From contig NZ_CP090974.1 in the NCBI RefSeq assembly GCF_021513195.1, forward strand, positions 818,001 through 882,000: 64,000 nt of DNA. Reading direction: 5' to 3'. Position 1 is the stretch's first letter, and each line of letters starts with the position of its first letter. Shown in pieces: positions 21,370 through 32,258 of this stretch. A program made the position numbers and the translations under genes. Under the pieces are notes generated by a model, which was not told the origin of the DNA, made no database searches, and saw only the letters and a program-made list of their open reading frames with translations. This stretch comes from Shewanella sp. OMA3-2 (GTDB lineage Bacteria; Pseudomonadota; Gammaproteobacteria; Enterobacterales; Shewanellaceae).

Positions 21370-22986
21370 ATGAATTTTCAAAGTATTAGAGTGAAGAGTA
21401 GCATTCCCATGGTGTTGCTTGGCGCTACAGTGATCCTCATTATTGTTATTTTCTCTTTCTTGCTAAAGCTGCAGAGCGTAGCGTTAGAGGTGCAATCACA
21501 ACAATTTATGAAGGCTATTTCATTGGTGTTAAATGCTGATCGTGATCTTTATCAAGCCGAATTAGCAGAAACCAGAATCATAGCTAAGTTAGGTGACTTT
21601 GACACCGAGCAACAAGATAGATTAGAAAATGCGCGGCAAGTTAAAACACGCTTTGACGAATATATTCAACTTTTAAATCAATACCCTGATGTGACCAGCC
21701 AGTTTAGTGAATTTGATAATGTATTTGAGGGTTGGTTAACAGCATCGAACCAATTTGTTGATGCGGCTAGTCAAGGTCATAACGAATTAGCTCAGTATGA
21801 ACAAGATGCATTGCAAAAGTTTAAACAATTAAGAGTCGTACTAGATAAAGCAGGTGTAACGGCCGAAAATAAAGCTGATGAGCTTAAAATCGAGTTGGAT
21901 AATAATATATCTACCTTGGCTGTAATAGCCTTTGTTATTGTATTCGCAGCACTGATTATTGCAGGCTGGTTTAGCTATTTAGTCCCCAAAGCCTTAACCT
22001 CTCAAATGCGTTTGCTAACACGACAAATTGCTGAAATTGCTGATGGAGATGGTGATTTAACTACACGGATAGATATTCACAACCAGGATGAATTTGGGGA
22101 TCTTGCCGTACAGTTTAATCGATTTGTTGCAAACTTAAGGGAGCTCATTACGACTATTTTAGCTCAATCTAGCGACCTCAAGGCGCTCACTATTGTGTTA
22201 TCGGATTCTGCTGTGAAATCTAAATCTATTACTCAAACACTAAATGTAGCATCTGATTCGATTGTCAGCGCAGTGCATGAGATGAGTGCCTCTAGCAAAG
22301 AAATGGCAGAGATCGCTAGCACCTCTGCGGATGAGGCCGTTAATGCGAGCAATATGGCCACCACAGGGATAACAGTTGTGGCAAACTCAAATGCCAGCAT
22401 TAACGAATTATCTAATCAGATGGATCAAGCGCTGAGCAGTTCGCTTGAGTTACAGAAAAGTTCTGCAAGTATCGCCTCGGTTTTAGATGTGATCAGAGGG
22501 ATAGCTGAACAAACTAATTTATTAGCATTAAATGCAGCAATAGAAGCTGCTCGTGCAGGCGAGCAAGGGCGTGGTTTTGCCGTAGTGGCAGATGAAGTGA
22601 GAACCTTGGCAACACGTACCCAGGAAAGTACCAACCATATTCAAACAATGATTCAACAGTTACAGCTAAGTGTTAATCAATCAGCGGACGCTATTTCTTC
22701 AGGTAAACAGCTTGCAGACAAAACGATTGATATTTTTGAAGAAGCTAATCAAGTATTTAAAAACCTACAACAGTCTTCGACGCGAGTAAACGAAATGTCG
22801 ACTCAAACAGCGTTGGCAACCGAAGAACAAACTGCAGTATCAGATGAAATCAGTCAAAATCTATTTGCTTTGAATGAACAAACAAGCTCGGCCAGATCAG
22901 TTGCACAAACAAGTGAACAACTTGCCAGAGAAATAAGCGCGTTATCGAATACATTGAGTCATTTGGTTGAAAGGTTTAAGGTGTGA
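21370..22986 (+). CDS. Methyl-accepting chemotaxis protein
   Basis: The 538-residue transmembrane chemoreceptor has a first helix at about 12-32, a periplasmic four-helix-bundle-like sensor (about 33-180), a second helix at about 182-205, a HAMP domain after it and a long cytoplasmic coiled coil. The signalling tip is conserved around residue 378-400 ([20 protein letters not shown]) and binds CheA/CheW. The ligand is unknown. The ATG follows AGGTGAAAT. No CheR/CheB-tethering pentapeptide is visible at the C terminus. Confidence 0.93.
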   Translation: MNFQSIRVKSSIPMVLLGATVILIIVIFSFLLKLQSVALEVQSQQFMKAISLVLNADRDLYQAELAETRIIAKLGDFDTEQQDRLENARQVKTRFDEYIQLLNQYPDVTSQFSEFDNVFEGWLTASNQFVDAASQGHNELAQYEQDALQKFKQLRVVLDKAGVTAENKADELKIELDNNISTLAVIAFVIVFAALIIAGWFSYLVPKALTSQMRLLTRQIAEIADGDGDLTTRIDIHNQDEFGDLAVQFNRFVANLRELITTILAQSSDLKALTIVLSDSAVKSKSITQTLNVASDSIVSAVHEMSASSKEMAEIASTSADEAVNASNMATTGITVVANSNASINELSNQMDQALSSSLELQKSSASIASVLDVIRGIAEQTNLLALNAAIEAARAGEQGRGFAVVADEVRTLATRTQESTNHIQTMIQQLQLSVNQSADAISSGKQLADKTIDIFEEANQVFKNLQQSSTRVNEMSTQTALATEEQTAVSDEISQNLFALNEQTSSARSVAQTSEQLAREISALSNTLSHLVERFKV

Positions 22987-23172
22987 TTTTTATTATGTTG
23001 CATGTTGCGACATTGAGGTTTTAGTGGCGATATTGATGTTGTAAAAGCAAAAAATATGCAGCTAAAGAGGCTTTTGTAGACCTTCGTCTAAGGGGGATAA
23101 CCTTGACCTTGTAGGGCAAGTCGTTGACACTTCTAAGCTACAATAATACCTTCCTCCTATTGGACAAATATT

Positions 23173-24639
23173 ATGCTTATATTTTTCATATGTATTGCGT
23201 TGCTGGTGCTAGCTTATAAATTCTATAGTCCATTCGTAGAACGCCAAGCTGGAATCGATCCAACACTCAAAACACCCCAAGTTAGATTTAACGATGGCGT
23301 CGACTATGTTGAGGTTCATCCTGTAAAAGCTTACTTAATTCAATTTTTAAATGTCGCTGGCGTGGGTCCAATATTTGGACCTATTCTGGGAGCTTTATAT
23401 GGCCCAATTGCTTTAGTATGGATTGTCATCGGTAATATTTTAGGTGGCGCGGTTCATGACTATTTTTCTGGTGTATTGAGTATCAAAGAAGATGGTAAAA
23501 GTTTACCTGAAATCGCGGGTCACTATTTCAATATATTCTTTAAAGGTTTGATGCTGATTTTTACTGCGATGTTACTGTTTTTTGTGGGCGTGGTATTTAT
23601 TATGAGCCCAGCAGGACTATTAAGTAATTTAAGCTATTTTGAAGGAACATTCTTAAGTGGCAATACTTTTTGGGTATTGGTTATTTTAGCTTATTACTTT
23701 TTAGCGACCTTGTTACCGATTGATAAAATTATCACTAAGTTATATCCCGCATTTGGGCTGTTAATGATTGTAATGACCTTGTCGTTAGCTGTGGCATTAT
23801 TGATCAATGCACCCCATTTACCTATGGCCGGAGACTTTTTAGCCTACTTTGATCATAGCCATTATAACAATGATTTATTAGAGCCTAATCCTGATGGATT
23901 ACCGACATGGCCATTATTATTTGTCACCATTACCTGTGGTGCTATCAGTGGTTTTCACTCGACTCAAGCGCCCATTATGGCGCGTTGTTTAACCAATGAA
24001 AAATACGTTCGCCCAGTTTACTTTGGCGCAATGATGTCAGAAGGTGTGGTGGCATGTGTGTGGGCAACAGCCGGTATTGCGGCATTTCCTGGTGGTTATA
24101 TCGAGCTTAAAGAGATTTTGGCTCAGGGCGGCCCAGGGTTAGTGGTTAACCAAGTCGCAACCTCTTATTTAGGTGTAGCAGGTGGCATTATGGCGATTAT
24201 TGCCGTGGCTATTTTCCCTATCACATCGGGTGACACCGCGTTCCGTTCATTGCGCTTAACCATTACCGATGCGTTTAATATTCCGCAAAGTATGCGTAAC
24301 CGCTTATTGTTAGCTGTGCCGATTTTAGTGATTGCTTATTTCATGACTAAGATTGATTTCACCTTAATTTGGCGTTATTTCGCTTTCTCAAACATGCTGT
24401 TATCGACCAGTGTGTTGTGGTTAGCCACTAAGTATTTGTTTGACCGTGGTACTTTCCATTGGATTGTCAGTCTGCCAGCCATTATTGGTACCAGTATTAC
24501 GGTATCTTATATTATGACCGCAGGTATTGGTTTAGGACTCCCTATAGAGTTAAGTAAGCCGGTAGGTATTGCTGTTGGCGTGGTGTTATTGATTGTACTT
24601 TTGCTGGTACATCAAAAGCGTAAAGCTGCCGCTGTATAA
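23173..24639 (+). CDS. CstA-family permease (short form)
   Basis: The 488-residue, multi-helix inner-membrane protein has the CstA N-terminal signatures: TPQVRFNDGVDYVEVHP near residue 35, NVAGVGPIFGPILGALYGP, and GGAVHDYFSG. CstA and BtsT/YjiY import peptides or pyruvate; E. coli CstA is about 700 residues, so this is the shorter branch lacking the C-terminal extension. The substrate is not determinable. It stands alone with its own terminator. Confidence 0.88.
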   Translation: MLIFFICIALLVLAYKFYSPFVERQAGIDPTLKTPQVRFNDGVDYVEVHPVKAYLIQFLNVAGVGPIFGPILGALYGPIALVWIVIGNILGGAVHDYFSGVLSIKEDGKSLPEIAGHYFNIFFKGLMLIFTAMLLFFVGVVFIMSPAGLLSNLSYFEGTFLSGNTFWVLVILAYYFLATLLPIDKIITKLYPAFGLLMIVMTLSLAVALLINAPHLPMAGDFLAYFDHSHYNNDLLEPNPDGLPTWPLLFVTITCGAISGFHSTQAPIMARCLTNEKYVRPVYFGAMMSEGVVACVWATAGIAAFPGGYIELKEILAQGGPGLVVNQVATSYLGVAGGIMAIIAVAIFPITSGDTAFRSLRLTITDAFNIPQSMRNRLLLAVPILVIAYFMTKIDFTLIWRYFAFSNMLLSTSVLWLATKYLFDRGTFHWIVSLPAIIGTSITVSYIMTAGIGLGLPIELSKPVGIAVGVVLLIVLLLVHQKRKAAAV

Positions 24640-24661
24640 AAATATATGACACAATGAAAAT

Positions 24662-24688
24662 GACCTTGCGCTGGCAAGGTCTTTTTTT
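24662..24688 (+). terminator. Terminator after cstA-like gene
   Basis: GACCTTGC / GCAAGGTC forms an 8-bp stem with a four-base loop, followed by seven T's. Confidence 0.9.
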
Positions 24689-24891
24689 GAGTTAACAATC
24701 TGCTTTCATTCCTAAATTAACCGTGGGGCAGAGATTTAGTATTATAGTCATCGTGATTTTATCCCCTTGTACCTCACCCCCCACTATAAGATGTTCCAGA
24801 AGCTAAGTTACTCATTATTTGCTAGTCCGTTACGCCTGGCCCCACATATTTTCTACGGTTCAGCTCCTATGTTTGCTATCGAGCTGGTGGG

Positions 24892-26565
24892 TTAGAAGTG
24901 ATCTTTAATTTGGAATCTAAACTCCCAGCTATTCATGTCTTGCCCGTTAGTGAACGGCTTGGCAATATCAATGTGGGCAATATTGCCGTAACTGGATTTT
25001 GATGAGTAAATACGAGCGCCAATACCAATGCTACCTATAGGGTCATTGACTTCATTAAATTCATCTGTGCCACCAAATGCCTGGCCAACATCGGTAAATA
25101 AAGCCCAGCCTAAATCGGCAAGTTGATATAAATTAATATTAGGATAATTTCTTAATTCAGCGGTAAACACCCATTGATTGTCACCGTGTTGGTAATCATT
25201 AGGATACCCTCTAATGCCAGTTTCATCACCTAAAGCAAAGGTACGGTCAAGGTAGTTATTCTGAGAGGTTGCCACCACAGCTTTGGTGTAAGCCGTCCAT
25301 TTATCTGTGATGTTATAGAAGTATTCAGATGCTAACGAAATATTATAAAAATCTTGTTGGCCGGTGGCTAAATCAGCCTCGCCCTGTAGCTTTATTAAAA
25401 ACAGATGTCTGTCTGATTGCCAACCACGAGTACTGAGTAGGTTCAGGTGATATCCCAGGTTAGCATCATCAGCCACATCATTAGTTTCAAAACCCAGCTT
25501 AACGGTATGATGCCAGCCTAAATTAAAATCTTCGTTGTTGCCGATAAGGTGAATATTATTAAGAACAGTAAACTCATCTTGTAAATATTCATAACCTATC
25601 CAAGGGTAGATAAAGTCACGATCAACCGGTAATTCATTGAGTGGATACATTTCAAGGTTTTCAAAGTAATGGCTATCTTGAGTCACCCCCAGTGTCACAC
25701 GGTTAAGCTCATCTTTACTTCGGTTTAATAACCAACCATAGGTAAGGTTAGCAAACTCGACATTATGTTTAAATTCGTTTACGTCGACACCATTTTGCCT
25801 AATGATGTCTGTTCGCTCATCTTGTACCCAAGAGGCGCCATACATGTTTTTAGTATCTAAAGCATAAAAAGGTTTATAAAAGGCTAACGCAGTGGCTTGG
25901 CCGTCACTATTATCGTAAAAGTCTGCTGCAACAATGGCATGCTTGATGGCTTTTACCGGTGCGCTAAAGGCAAACTTATAGCCAGTTCTGTCATCGCTAG
26001 CTTGATATTTTACTCGGGTATTAATACCTAAACCGAGTAAGTTATCCTCTTTAATGCCGAAAGAGTATTTCGTGCCACCGCCATTTTTACTCAAGCTCAT
26101 CGTCGGCAACAGGGACCAGTTATCCCATGTTTCAACCAGTACGGTTTGGTCTGCGGTGGCATCAGCGTCGGGGGCTTTTTGGGTAACGGTAATTTTTGCA
26201 TCACGAATGTAAGATTCAGATCGTAAAAGGCGTTGTGCTTCTAGCATGTCTTTTTGATTAATATCATCACCCACTTCAAAGCTTAAATTATCTATGATAG
26301 TTGAGTCGGTGGTATTGATATGTAGATAGTTTGCCCAGCGATGAATAAAGAATGACTCGGGGTCTGACTCATCAAAAATAGGGTTGCTTTGCACCACTAT
26401 TTTACTGACTTTAACCGTCGAATTTGGTGCATCTTTCGCTACGGGGGAAGTTGTTTCTGTTGGCTGTATTAACGACTTATTATTTGGAACAACCTCAGCT
26501 GAAAAGGCGGATAATGGCAAAGTTGAACACGCGATGCTCAGTAACACTAAACAGGTTTTGGGCAT
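24892..26565 (-). CDS. Omp85-superfamily outer-membrane protein with a short POTRA region
   Basis: The 557-residue precursor has a signal peptide (cleavage after SAFSA), a Q/T-rich linker, a single POTRA-like domain (about 50-150, with VGDDINQKDMLEAQRLLRS), then a beta-barrel ending in IKDHF with a terminal Phe. The IRGYP of GDETGIRGYPNDYQ (about 440) matches the VRGF/Y lid motif of BamA, TamA and FhaC. With one POTRA it is much smaller than BamA (five) and TamA (three). The start is set at ATG 26565, with AGGA 8 bases upstream. The partner and function are unknown. Confidence 0.75.
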   Translation of the reverse strand: MPKTCLVLLSIACSTLPLSAFSAEVVPNNKSLIQPTETTSPVAKDAPNSTVKVSKIVVQSNPIFDESDPESFFIHRWANYLHINTTDSTIIDNLSFEVGDDINQKDMLEAQRLLRSESYIRDAKITVTQKAPDADATADQTVLVETWDNWSLLPTMSLSKNGGGTKYSFGIKEDNLLGLGINTRVKYQASDDRTGYKFAFSAPVKAIKHAIVAADFYDNSDGQATALAFYKPFYALDTKNMYGASWVQDERTDIIRQNGVDVNEFKHNVEFANLTYGWLLNRSKDELNRVTLGVTQDSHYFENLEMYPLNELPVDRDFIYPWIGYEYLQDEFTVLNNIHLIGNNEDFNLGWHHTVKLGFETNDVADDANLGYHLNLLSTRGWQSDRHLFLIKLQGEADLATGQQDFYNISLASEYFYNITDKWTAYTKAVVATSQNNYLDRTFALGDETGIRGYPNDYQHGDNQWVFTAELRNYPNINLYQLADLGWALFTDVGQAFGGTDEFNEVNDPIGSIGIGARIYSSKSSYGNIAHIDIAKPFTNGQDMNSWEFRFQIKDHF

Positions 26566-26877
26566 CAAGATGTCCTTTAAATGATTATTTCTAGGGTAAT
26601 TGTTTCTAAAATGATTTTTTAATCGCTTATTAATGTTTTATTTTTGTTGTTATCATGTTTAATAACACACCTGAATTGATAGAGAGTCAAGTGTTTGCTG
26701 TATTTGATGGGTATTGTTTTTGATATTGGCTATTTAAAAGCCTAACTGACGAGTTTAGCTAGGTTGTAGGTCACTAGAATGGTTAAGTACTAAGCGGACT
26801 GAATAATATTGTGAAGCTAAAAAATTAAGCAGGCCGAAAAGTCGTCGCCTGCTGATTTATTCAAATATAACTACAGC
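26566..26877. other. Intergenic region between Omp85-like and ThrE-like genes
   Basis: A non-coding stretch of 312 bases. Near its right end (about 26820-26855) GCAGGC and GCCTGC pair on the minus strand followed by TTAATTTTTT, a plausible terminator for the ThrE-family gene. The left part should carry the promoter of the Omp85-like gene; nothing else is evident. Confidence 0.4.
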
Positions 26878-28098
26878 TTATAAAGATCGCCTAGGAGGGA
26901 CTATGACGTTAGCAAAAATAAGCCCTGCAATAAGCGACATAAAGATTAAGAATATTTGCGAGCCAAGGTGAGCCTGATTCAACATAGTTTCACCTGAAAT
27001 AAGCGCGTTGAGACCAATATAGGTTTTGCTGCCGGGCACCAAAATAACAATGCCTTGTAACAGAGCTATAGACGCGGGAGCTTTCATCCAACGTGCATAT
27101 AAATTGGAATAAATACCTACAGCAAGTGCACCCACAAAAATACCAATGGATTCGCCTAAATAAATTCCGCCTAACATGGCTGAGAAAAATGCCACTATGC
27201 CTGCAAATACGCCCCATGGGGAATCTTTAAGACGGGCTTTAAAGATAATAACCAGTGACATAGATAGCATAGGCACCGCAGACCAAATGGCCCATCTAGG
27301 CAATGGTTCAGGGTCAATGTAAATCGCTTCGCCAAAAATGGCTTTACCGATTGTCATCCCAAGTACGGCGCCAAAATACAGTTTAAACAACTGCATAACG
27401 GCATCCATTATGCGTGCCGTGCCTGATATTAAATCTCGCGCGGCTAACTCTGCTAAGCCCAAGGTCAATGCTAAACCAGGGACAAAGATAATTACTCCAG
27501 ACAAAATAGTAACAGGTAAGTTAATACTGGCATCAAATTGAGCAATACCGCAGGCCAAGATAGCAACAACAACCGCGGCTAAAGGCTCTAGCATTTCGGC
27601 AACGCGTTTAGAGCGCTCAGCCCAAAACACTAAACTGTATACAATTAGCCCCAGCATGGCAGACCAGAAAACATCATGCCAACCCGTGCCCATCAGCATA
27701 GCAAAGGCACCCGCACTTGAGCCGAAGGCTAATAAAGTGAGTTTATGGCCGTAGGGATTAGGTTTATTGGCAATTTCCTCTAAACGGTCAAGCGCCTCTT
27801 GCAAAGTGCGTTGGCCAGAGCTTAACTCTTCAACTAACTCAAAGGTACGTGCCAGTGAGCCTAAATCTAAATCACCGGGTTTGACACGAGCAACATGGTT
27901 GTATTCTTGTTCAGTATCATGCTGTAAAACAAAGGTCATAGACGTTGGCGAGATAAGAAAATAACCCTCAATACCAAGGGTGTGAGATACCGTCTGCAAA
28001 TGAGATTCAAGGCGATAAGCTGGCGTGCCAAACTTGTGTAATGCTTTACCTAATTTAATGATAAATCTACGTTTTTCGATAAAGTCTTGATTATCCAC
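26878..28098 (-). CDS. ThrE-family threonine/serine exporter (fused two-domain form)
   Basis: The 406-residue inner-membrane protein begins with a soluble ThrE N-terminal region (IKLGKALHKFGTPAYRLESHL, typical of DUF1212), followed by about ten helices covering both the ThrE and ThrE_2-like modules in one chain. Family members export threonine or serine. The start codon is GTG with only a weak ACGG upstream; no ATG is available at the expected place. Short C-terminal PPRRSL. Confidence 0.85.
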   Translation of the reverse strand: MDNQDFIEKRRFIIKLGKALHKFGTPAYRLESHLQTVSHTLGIEGYFLISPTSMTFVLQHDTEQEYNHVARVKPGDLDLGSLARTFELVEELSSGQRTLQEALDRLEEIANKPNPYGHKLTLLAFGSSAGAFAMLMGTGWHDVFWSAMLGLIVYSLVFWAERSKRVAEMLEPLAAVVVAILACGIAQFDASINLPVTILSGVIIFVPGLALTLGLAELAARDLISGTARIMDAVMQLFKLYFGAVLGMTIGKAIFGEAIYIDPEPLPRWAIWSAVPMLSMSLVIIFKARLKDSPWGVFAGIVAFFSAMLGGIYLGESIGIFVGALAVGIYSNLYARWMKAPASIALLQGIVILVPGSKTYIGLNALISGETMLNQAHLGSQIFLIFMSLIAGLIFANVIVPPRRSL

Positions 28099-28284
28099 TG
28101 GCCGTCAGTCACTCTTAATTAATCTTGGGTTAATAATGCAGCGAATAGTAACCGATCCGCTGTTATTAATCGATAAACTATTTACCTTCAATACTAGTCA
28201 TTAAACTCTGAGCTGAGTTTATCAAGGTGATAGTTTAGAGATTTATGGTTATGATAGCGTGACAAAAATAGACAGGAGCAAAAA

Positions 28285-28680
28285 ATGGCTTTATTGGTAA
28301 CGGGTTTGTACGCTAGTTTGACCAGGTTATTGGTTCTCGCAATGGCTTATCGTATTGTTAAATTACGACGTTTTCATGCTATCGGTATTGGTAGTGGTGG
28401 CAATAAAGATTTATCGTTAGCTATGCGAGTCCATGGCAACTTATTAGAAAATGCACCAATGGTGCTAATTTTACTTGGACTGGCAGAAAGCAATGGTATG
28501 CCTGTTTACTTGCTTCATTGTTTTGGTACTGCTTGGATTGTGGCACGTTTGCTACACGCCATAGGGTTAACCCACGGTAAAGGCGGCTATCATTTCGGTC
28601 GTTTCTGGGGAGTATTAACCACCTGGATCGTCACCCTAGGTTTAGCTTTGGCTAATATTGGTTTTTTTATCGGTTTATAA
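28285..28680 (+). CDS. MAPEG family membrane protein
   Basis: A 131-residue, four-helix protein of the MAPEG (glutathione-S-transferase-like, eicosanoid metabolism) superfamily: the first helix runs into RIVKLRRFHAIGIGSGG, then RVHGNLLENAPMVLILLGLAE, which is the family's conserved RxxxNxxE motif, and ARLLHAIGL. Bacterial members' substrates are mostly unknown. AGGAGC precedes the ATG. It stands alone, 207 bases upstream of ygiQ. Confidence 0.88.
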   Translation: MALLVTGLYASLTRLLVLAMAYRIVKLRRFHAIGIGSGGNKDLSLAMRVHGNLLENAPMVLILLGLAESNGMPVYLLHCFGTAWIVARLLHAIGLTHGKGGYHFGRFWGVLTTWIVTLGLALANIGFFIGL

Positions 28681-28887
28681 TCAATTAGCTGCTTTGCAAG
28701 TTACCCGCAATCGCAGCTATAAATAAGTGGAAGCCTGCTATATCCACTTATTTAATAGGGTTTTAGTTCTACCTGAAACATAAAATTATTTTACCTTTGC
28801 TGCTTTTTTAGTCACACTTCCGCTTTACCAACTGCTATACTTCGCGTCCGCTTCTTTGGCGTATTTTTCAATTTTTAGGTCATACAC

Positions 28888-31236
28888 ATGCAAGTTGAGT
28901 CAACATTATTTAGTTATCCCAAATTTTGGGCCGAAAGCTTCGGCGCGGCGCCATTTTTACCTATGTCCCGCAAAGAAATGAATAAGCTGGGTTGGGATAG
29001 CTGTGACATTATCATTGTGACTGGCGACGCTTACGTCGACCATCCTAGTTTCGGCATGGCAGTTATCGGCCGTATGCTAGAGGCGCAAGGTTATCGGGTG
29101 GGGATCATTTCCCAACCTGATTGGTCAAGCAAAGAAGACTTTATGCAGTTAGGACGACCAAACTTATTTTTTGGTGTTACCGCTGGCAACATGGATTCGA
29201 TGATTAATCGTTACACCGCTGATCGAAAATTACGCCATGATGATGCCTATACCGCGGGTGATATTGGTGGTAAACGCCCTGATCGCGCCGTGACGGTTTA
29301 TACCCAACGTTGTAAAGAAGCATTCAAAGAGGTTCCGGTAATTATAGGCGGCATCGAAGCGAGTTTACGCCGGATAGCCCACTATGATTATTGGTCAGAT
29401 AAAGTGCGTCGCAGTGTTATTTTTGACGCTAAAGCCGACATTTTAGTTTACGGCAATGCCGAACGTCCTTTAATGGAAGTTGCTCGCCGTATCGCCAGTG
29501 GTGAAGCGATTGGCGATATTGACGATGTGCGTGGCACAGCAGTAATGCGTAAAGAGGCTATGCCAGGCTGGCGCGGCATGGATTCACGTAAAATTGATCA
29601 ACTGCATAAAATTGAACCTATTCCTAATCCTTATGGGGCAGATGACGTTGGCTGCGCTAAATTATCAGGGCCAACTGATAACAAAATTTTTGATAACGAT
29701 GCACCCAAAGCGATCAGCGTACAACCGCCAAGACCCAAACCTTGGGATAAAACCTACGTATTATTGCCAGCCTATGACAAGGTTGCGGGTGATAAGTATT
29801 TATACGCCCACGCATCACGTATTTTACACCAAGAGCAAAACCCAGGTTGTGCCCGTGCGTTATTCCAGCCACACGATGCTAATCGCGGTGTGTGGGTTAA
29901 CCCACCTGCTTGGCCGTTAAATACCGATGAAATGGATGCGGTATTTGATTTGCCTTATCAGCGTGTGCCACATCCTGTTTATGGCCAAGAAAAAATACCT
30001 GCTTACGACATGATCAAAACTTCAATTAACATTATGCGAGGTTGTTTTGGTGGTTGTTCATTCTGTTCGATTACTGAACATGAAGGCCGTATTATCCAAA
30101 GTCGTTCACAAGAATCGATTATTAAAGAAATTAAAGATATTCAAGAAAAAGTGCCAGGCTTTACCGGCGTTATTTCTGACCTAGGTGGCCCAACCGCTAA
30201 CATGTATCGCTTAGGCTGTACTAGCGAAAAAGCCGAAAAAACCTGTCGTCGTTTATCCTGTGTTTATCCGTCTATATGTGGTCATTTAGGCACAGATCAT
30301 AAACACACCATCGACTTATATAAAGCGGCACGTGAAGTACCAGGTATTAAAAAGGTATTGATTGCATCGGGTGTTCGTTACGATTTAGCGATTGAAAACC
30401 CTGATTATATTAGAGAGTTAGCTAAGCATCATGTGGGTGGTTATTTAAAAATTGCTCCAGAACATACCGAAGAAGGCCCATTAAGCAAGATGATGAAGCC
30501 AGGTATGGGCACCTATGATAAGTTTAAAGAATTGTTCGACAAGTTCTCTAAAGAGGCGGGTAAAGAACAGTTTTTGATCCCTTACTTTATCTCAGCTCAC
30601 CCAGGCACCACAGATGAAGATATGGTCAACTTGGCACTATGGCTTAAAGGTCAAAAATTTAAGTTAGACCAGGTACAAAACTTTTATCCATCGCCTATGG
30701 CTAATGCCACCACGATTTACCACACTGAGTTAAATTCACTTAAAAATGTGAAGCACACCAGTGAGATAGTCAGTGTGCCTAAAAAAGGTCGTCAACGTAA
30801 ATTACATAAATTCCTATTACGTTACCACGACCCAGCAGGCTGGCCGATGATCCGTGAAGCTTTAATCGCCATGGGCAAAGAATCACTGATTGGTAATAGC
30901 CCAAGCTGTTTAGTGCCGCCAGAAACCCGCAACGAGCAAACAAAACTTAAGTGGGGCCAAAAACCGGCTAAGTCGTCTGCCAAAGCCGATGGTAAGCAAG
31001 ATGGCCAAAAAGCCATGACCCGTTTTTCATCAAATCAATTTGATGATCGTAAGGGCGACACCACAGCAGATAAAAAGCCGAAAGCGGCGAGTGGACAAGC
31101 TAAAACTGGTGCAAATAAAGCTAATGCTAACAAAGCTAATGCCAGTAAAACGGGTGGTAAAAGTAGTGGTTGGGCAACACCGTCTAAGCATCAACGTAAA
31201 CCCGTAAATGCTAAATCAGCCCAAGGGGCAAAGTAG
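28888..31236 (+). CDS. YgiQ family radical SAM protein
   Basis: The 782-residue protein has an N-terminal domain typical of YgiQ, then a radical SAM core with the cluster motif CFGGCSFC (CxxxCxxC) near residue 387, and a C-terminal basic, low-complexity tail rich in Lys, Ala and Asn (from about 690). The cysteines hold a 4Fe-4S cluster that cleaves SAM. The physiological reaction of YgiQ is not known. The [16 protein letters not shown] tail is a near-repeat and likely disordered. Confidence 0.92.
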   Translation: MQVESTLFSYPKFWAESFGAAPFLPMSRKEMNKLGWDSCDIIIVTGDAYVDHPSFGMAVIGRMLEAQGYRVGIISQPDWSSKEDFMQLGRPNLFFGVTAGNMDSMINRYTADRKLRHDDAYTAGDIGGKRPDRAVTVYTQRCKEAFKEVPVIIGGIEASLRRIAHYDYWSDKVRRSVIFDAKADILVYGNAERPLMEVARRIASGEAIGDIDDVRGTAVMRKEAMPGWRGMDSRKIDQLHKIEPIPNPYGADDVGCAKLSGPTDNKIFDNDAPKAISVQPPRPKPWDKTYVLLPAYDKVAGDKYLYAHASRILHQEQNPGCARALFQPHDANRGVWVNPPAWPLNTDEMDAVFDLPYQRVPHPVYGQEKIPAYDMIKTSINIMRGCFGGCSFCSITEHEGRIIQSRSQESIIKEIKDIQEKVPGFTGVISDLGGPTANMYRLGCTSEKAEKTCRRLSCVYPSICGHLGTDHKHTIDLYKAAREVPGIKKVLIASGVRYDLAIENPDYIRELAKHHVGGYLKIAPEHTEEGPLSKMMKPGMGTYDKFKELFDKFSKEAGKEQFLIPYFISAHPGTTDEDMVNLALWLKGQKFKLDQVQNFYPSPMANATTIYHTELNSLKNVKHTSEIVSVPKKGRQRKLHKFLLRYHDPAGWPMIREALIAMGKESLIGNSPSCLVPPETRNEQTKLKWGQKPAKSSAKADGKQDGQKAMTRFSSNQFDDRKGDTTADKKPKAASGQAKTGANKANANKANASKTGGKSSGWATPSKHQRKPVNAKSAQGAK

Positions 31237-31274
31237 CTTTTAAGCTATTGATAATATGTTGCTACCGAAGTGAT

Positions 31275-31307
31275 CGCTAACTCAGCTTACTTAAGCTGAG
31301 TTTAGCG
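31275..31307. terminator. Terminator between ygiQ and the AraC regulator
   Basis: CGCTAACTCAGCTTA and TAAGCTGAGTTTAGCG pair over about 15 bases with one bulge around a two-base loop, between convergent genes, followed by TTATTTT on the plus strand. Confidence 0.75.
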
Positions 31308-31378
31308 TTATTTTGTCAGTACATAATGTTGAGGTTAAGCGTTAAAACTGTGATCTTAAGGTAAGTTAGCACAACTTA

Positions 31379-32170
31379 TTATGGGTAAGTGTTTAATTCA
31401 TTTATGTATTTCATCGGTGATTTCAGCATCACTTTTTTAAACATAGTAATGAATGCACTTACCGATTCATACCCCAATAATTCAGATACTTGCTGTACAC
31501 TTTGATTATCTGATAGTGCTTGTAGTGACATAATAATATGCAGCTGCATGCGCCACTTTCCAAACGTCATTCCTGTTTCTTTTTTTATCAACCGCGCCAG
31601 TGTGCGTTCTGTTAGTGCAAACTGTTCGGCCCATTGTGGCAGCGTCTTGCGATTATTAGGCTGATTGATCAGCTGTCGGCTGATGGTTTGAATAATAATA
31701 TTTTTAGATAATATAAAATCTAAGGGCTGAATAGGCATATCGATTAGCTGTTCAAATAATACCTGCGCAAGGCGTGCGGTTTTACTGTTTAAATCGTAAT
31801 GTTGATCGCAATCAGCCAGCGTACAAATTAATTCTTTTACCAGTGGTGAAATCGCTAATGTGCATGTATTGGTAGGCATGCCTTGTTTACTGGCATCAAT
31901 AAATAAATGGCATAATTTAGCGTTGTCAGAAGCTCTATTGCTGTGGACTTTATGTGCAGGGATCCAAATAGCGCTATGGGTTGGCACCATCCACATTTTG
32001 GCAGACACTTCGCAAGTAACATATCCATGTAAGGCTAAAATTAACTGCCCTTTAGGATGAGTATGTAAAGGGATTTCATGACTGGCGTAAACATGTTCTT
32101 TTTTGGCAATAATAGGCTGTGCCATATATTCAAAATTTTCTATTTCATCCCAGCCAATAGGTTTAAACAT
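31379..32170 (-). CDS. AraC-family regulator, NimR (YeaM)-like
   Basis: The 263-residue protein has an N-terminal cupin-like sensor (HEIPLHTHPKGQLILALHG, residues about 31-50) and a C-terminal double helix-turn-helix (LTERTLARLIKKETGM and VSELLGYESVSAFITMF). It diverges from a CynX/NimT-type MFS gene 88 bases away. E. coli has the same arrangement in nimR-nimT, whose regulator represses a 2-nitroimidazole exporter. This function is inferred from family and context; no effector can be read from the sequence. Confidence 0.82.
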   Translation of the reverse strand: MFKPIGWDEIENFEYMAQPIIAKKEHVYASHEIPLHTHPKGQLILALHGYVTCEVSAKMWMVPTHSAIWIPAHKVHSNRASDNAKLCHLFIDASKQGMPTNTCTLAISPLVKELICTLADCDQHYDLNSKTARLAQVLFEQLIDMPIQPLDFILSKNIIIQTISRQLINQPNNRKTLPQWAEQFALTERTLARLIKKETGMTFGKWRMQLHIIMSLQALSDNQSVQQVSELLGYESVSAFITMFKKVMLKSPMKYINELNTYP

Positions 32171-32258
32171 GTTTTTGTCTGTTTTTAGTTATTTTATGTC
32201 ACAATTTCCAAATTATATAACTGGCTAAACTTTTATACTAGTCACCATTACTAGAGGC

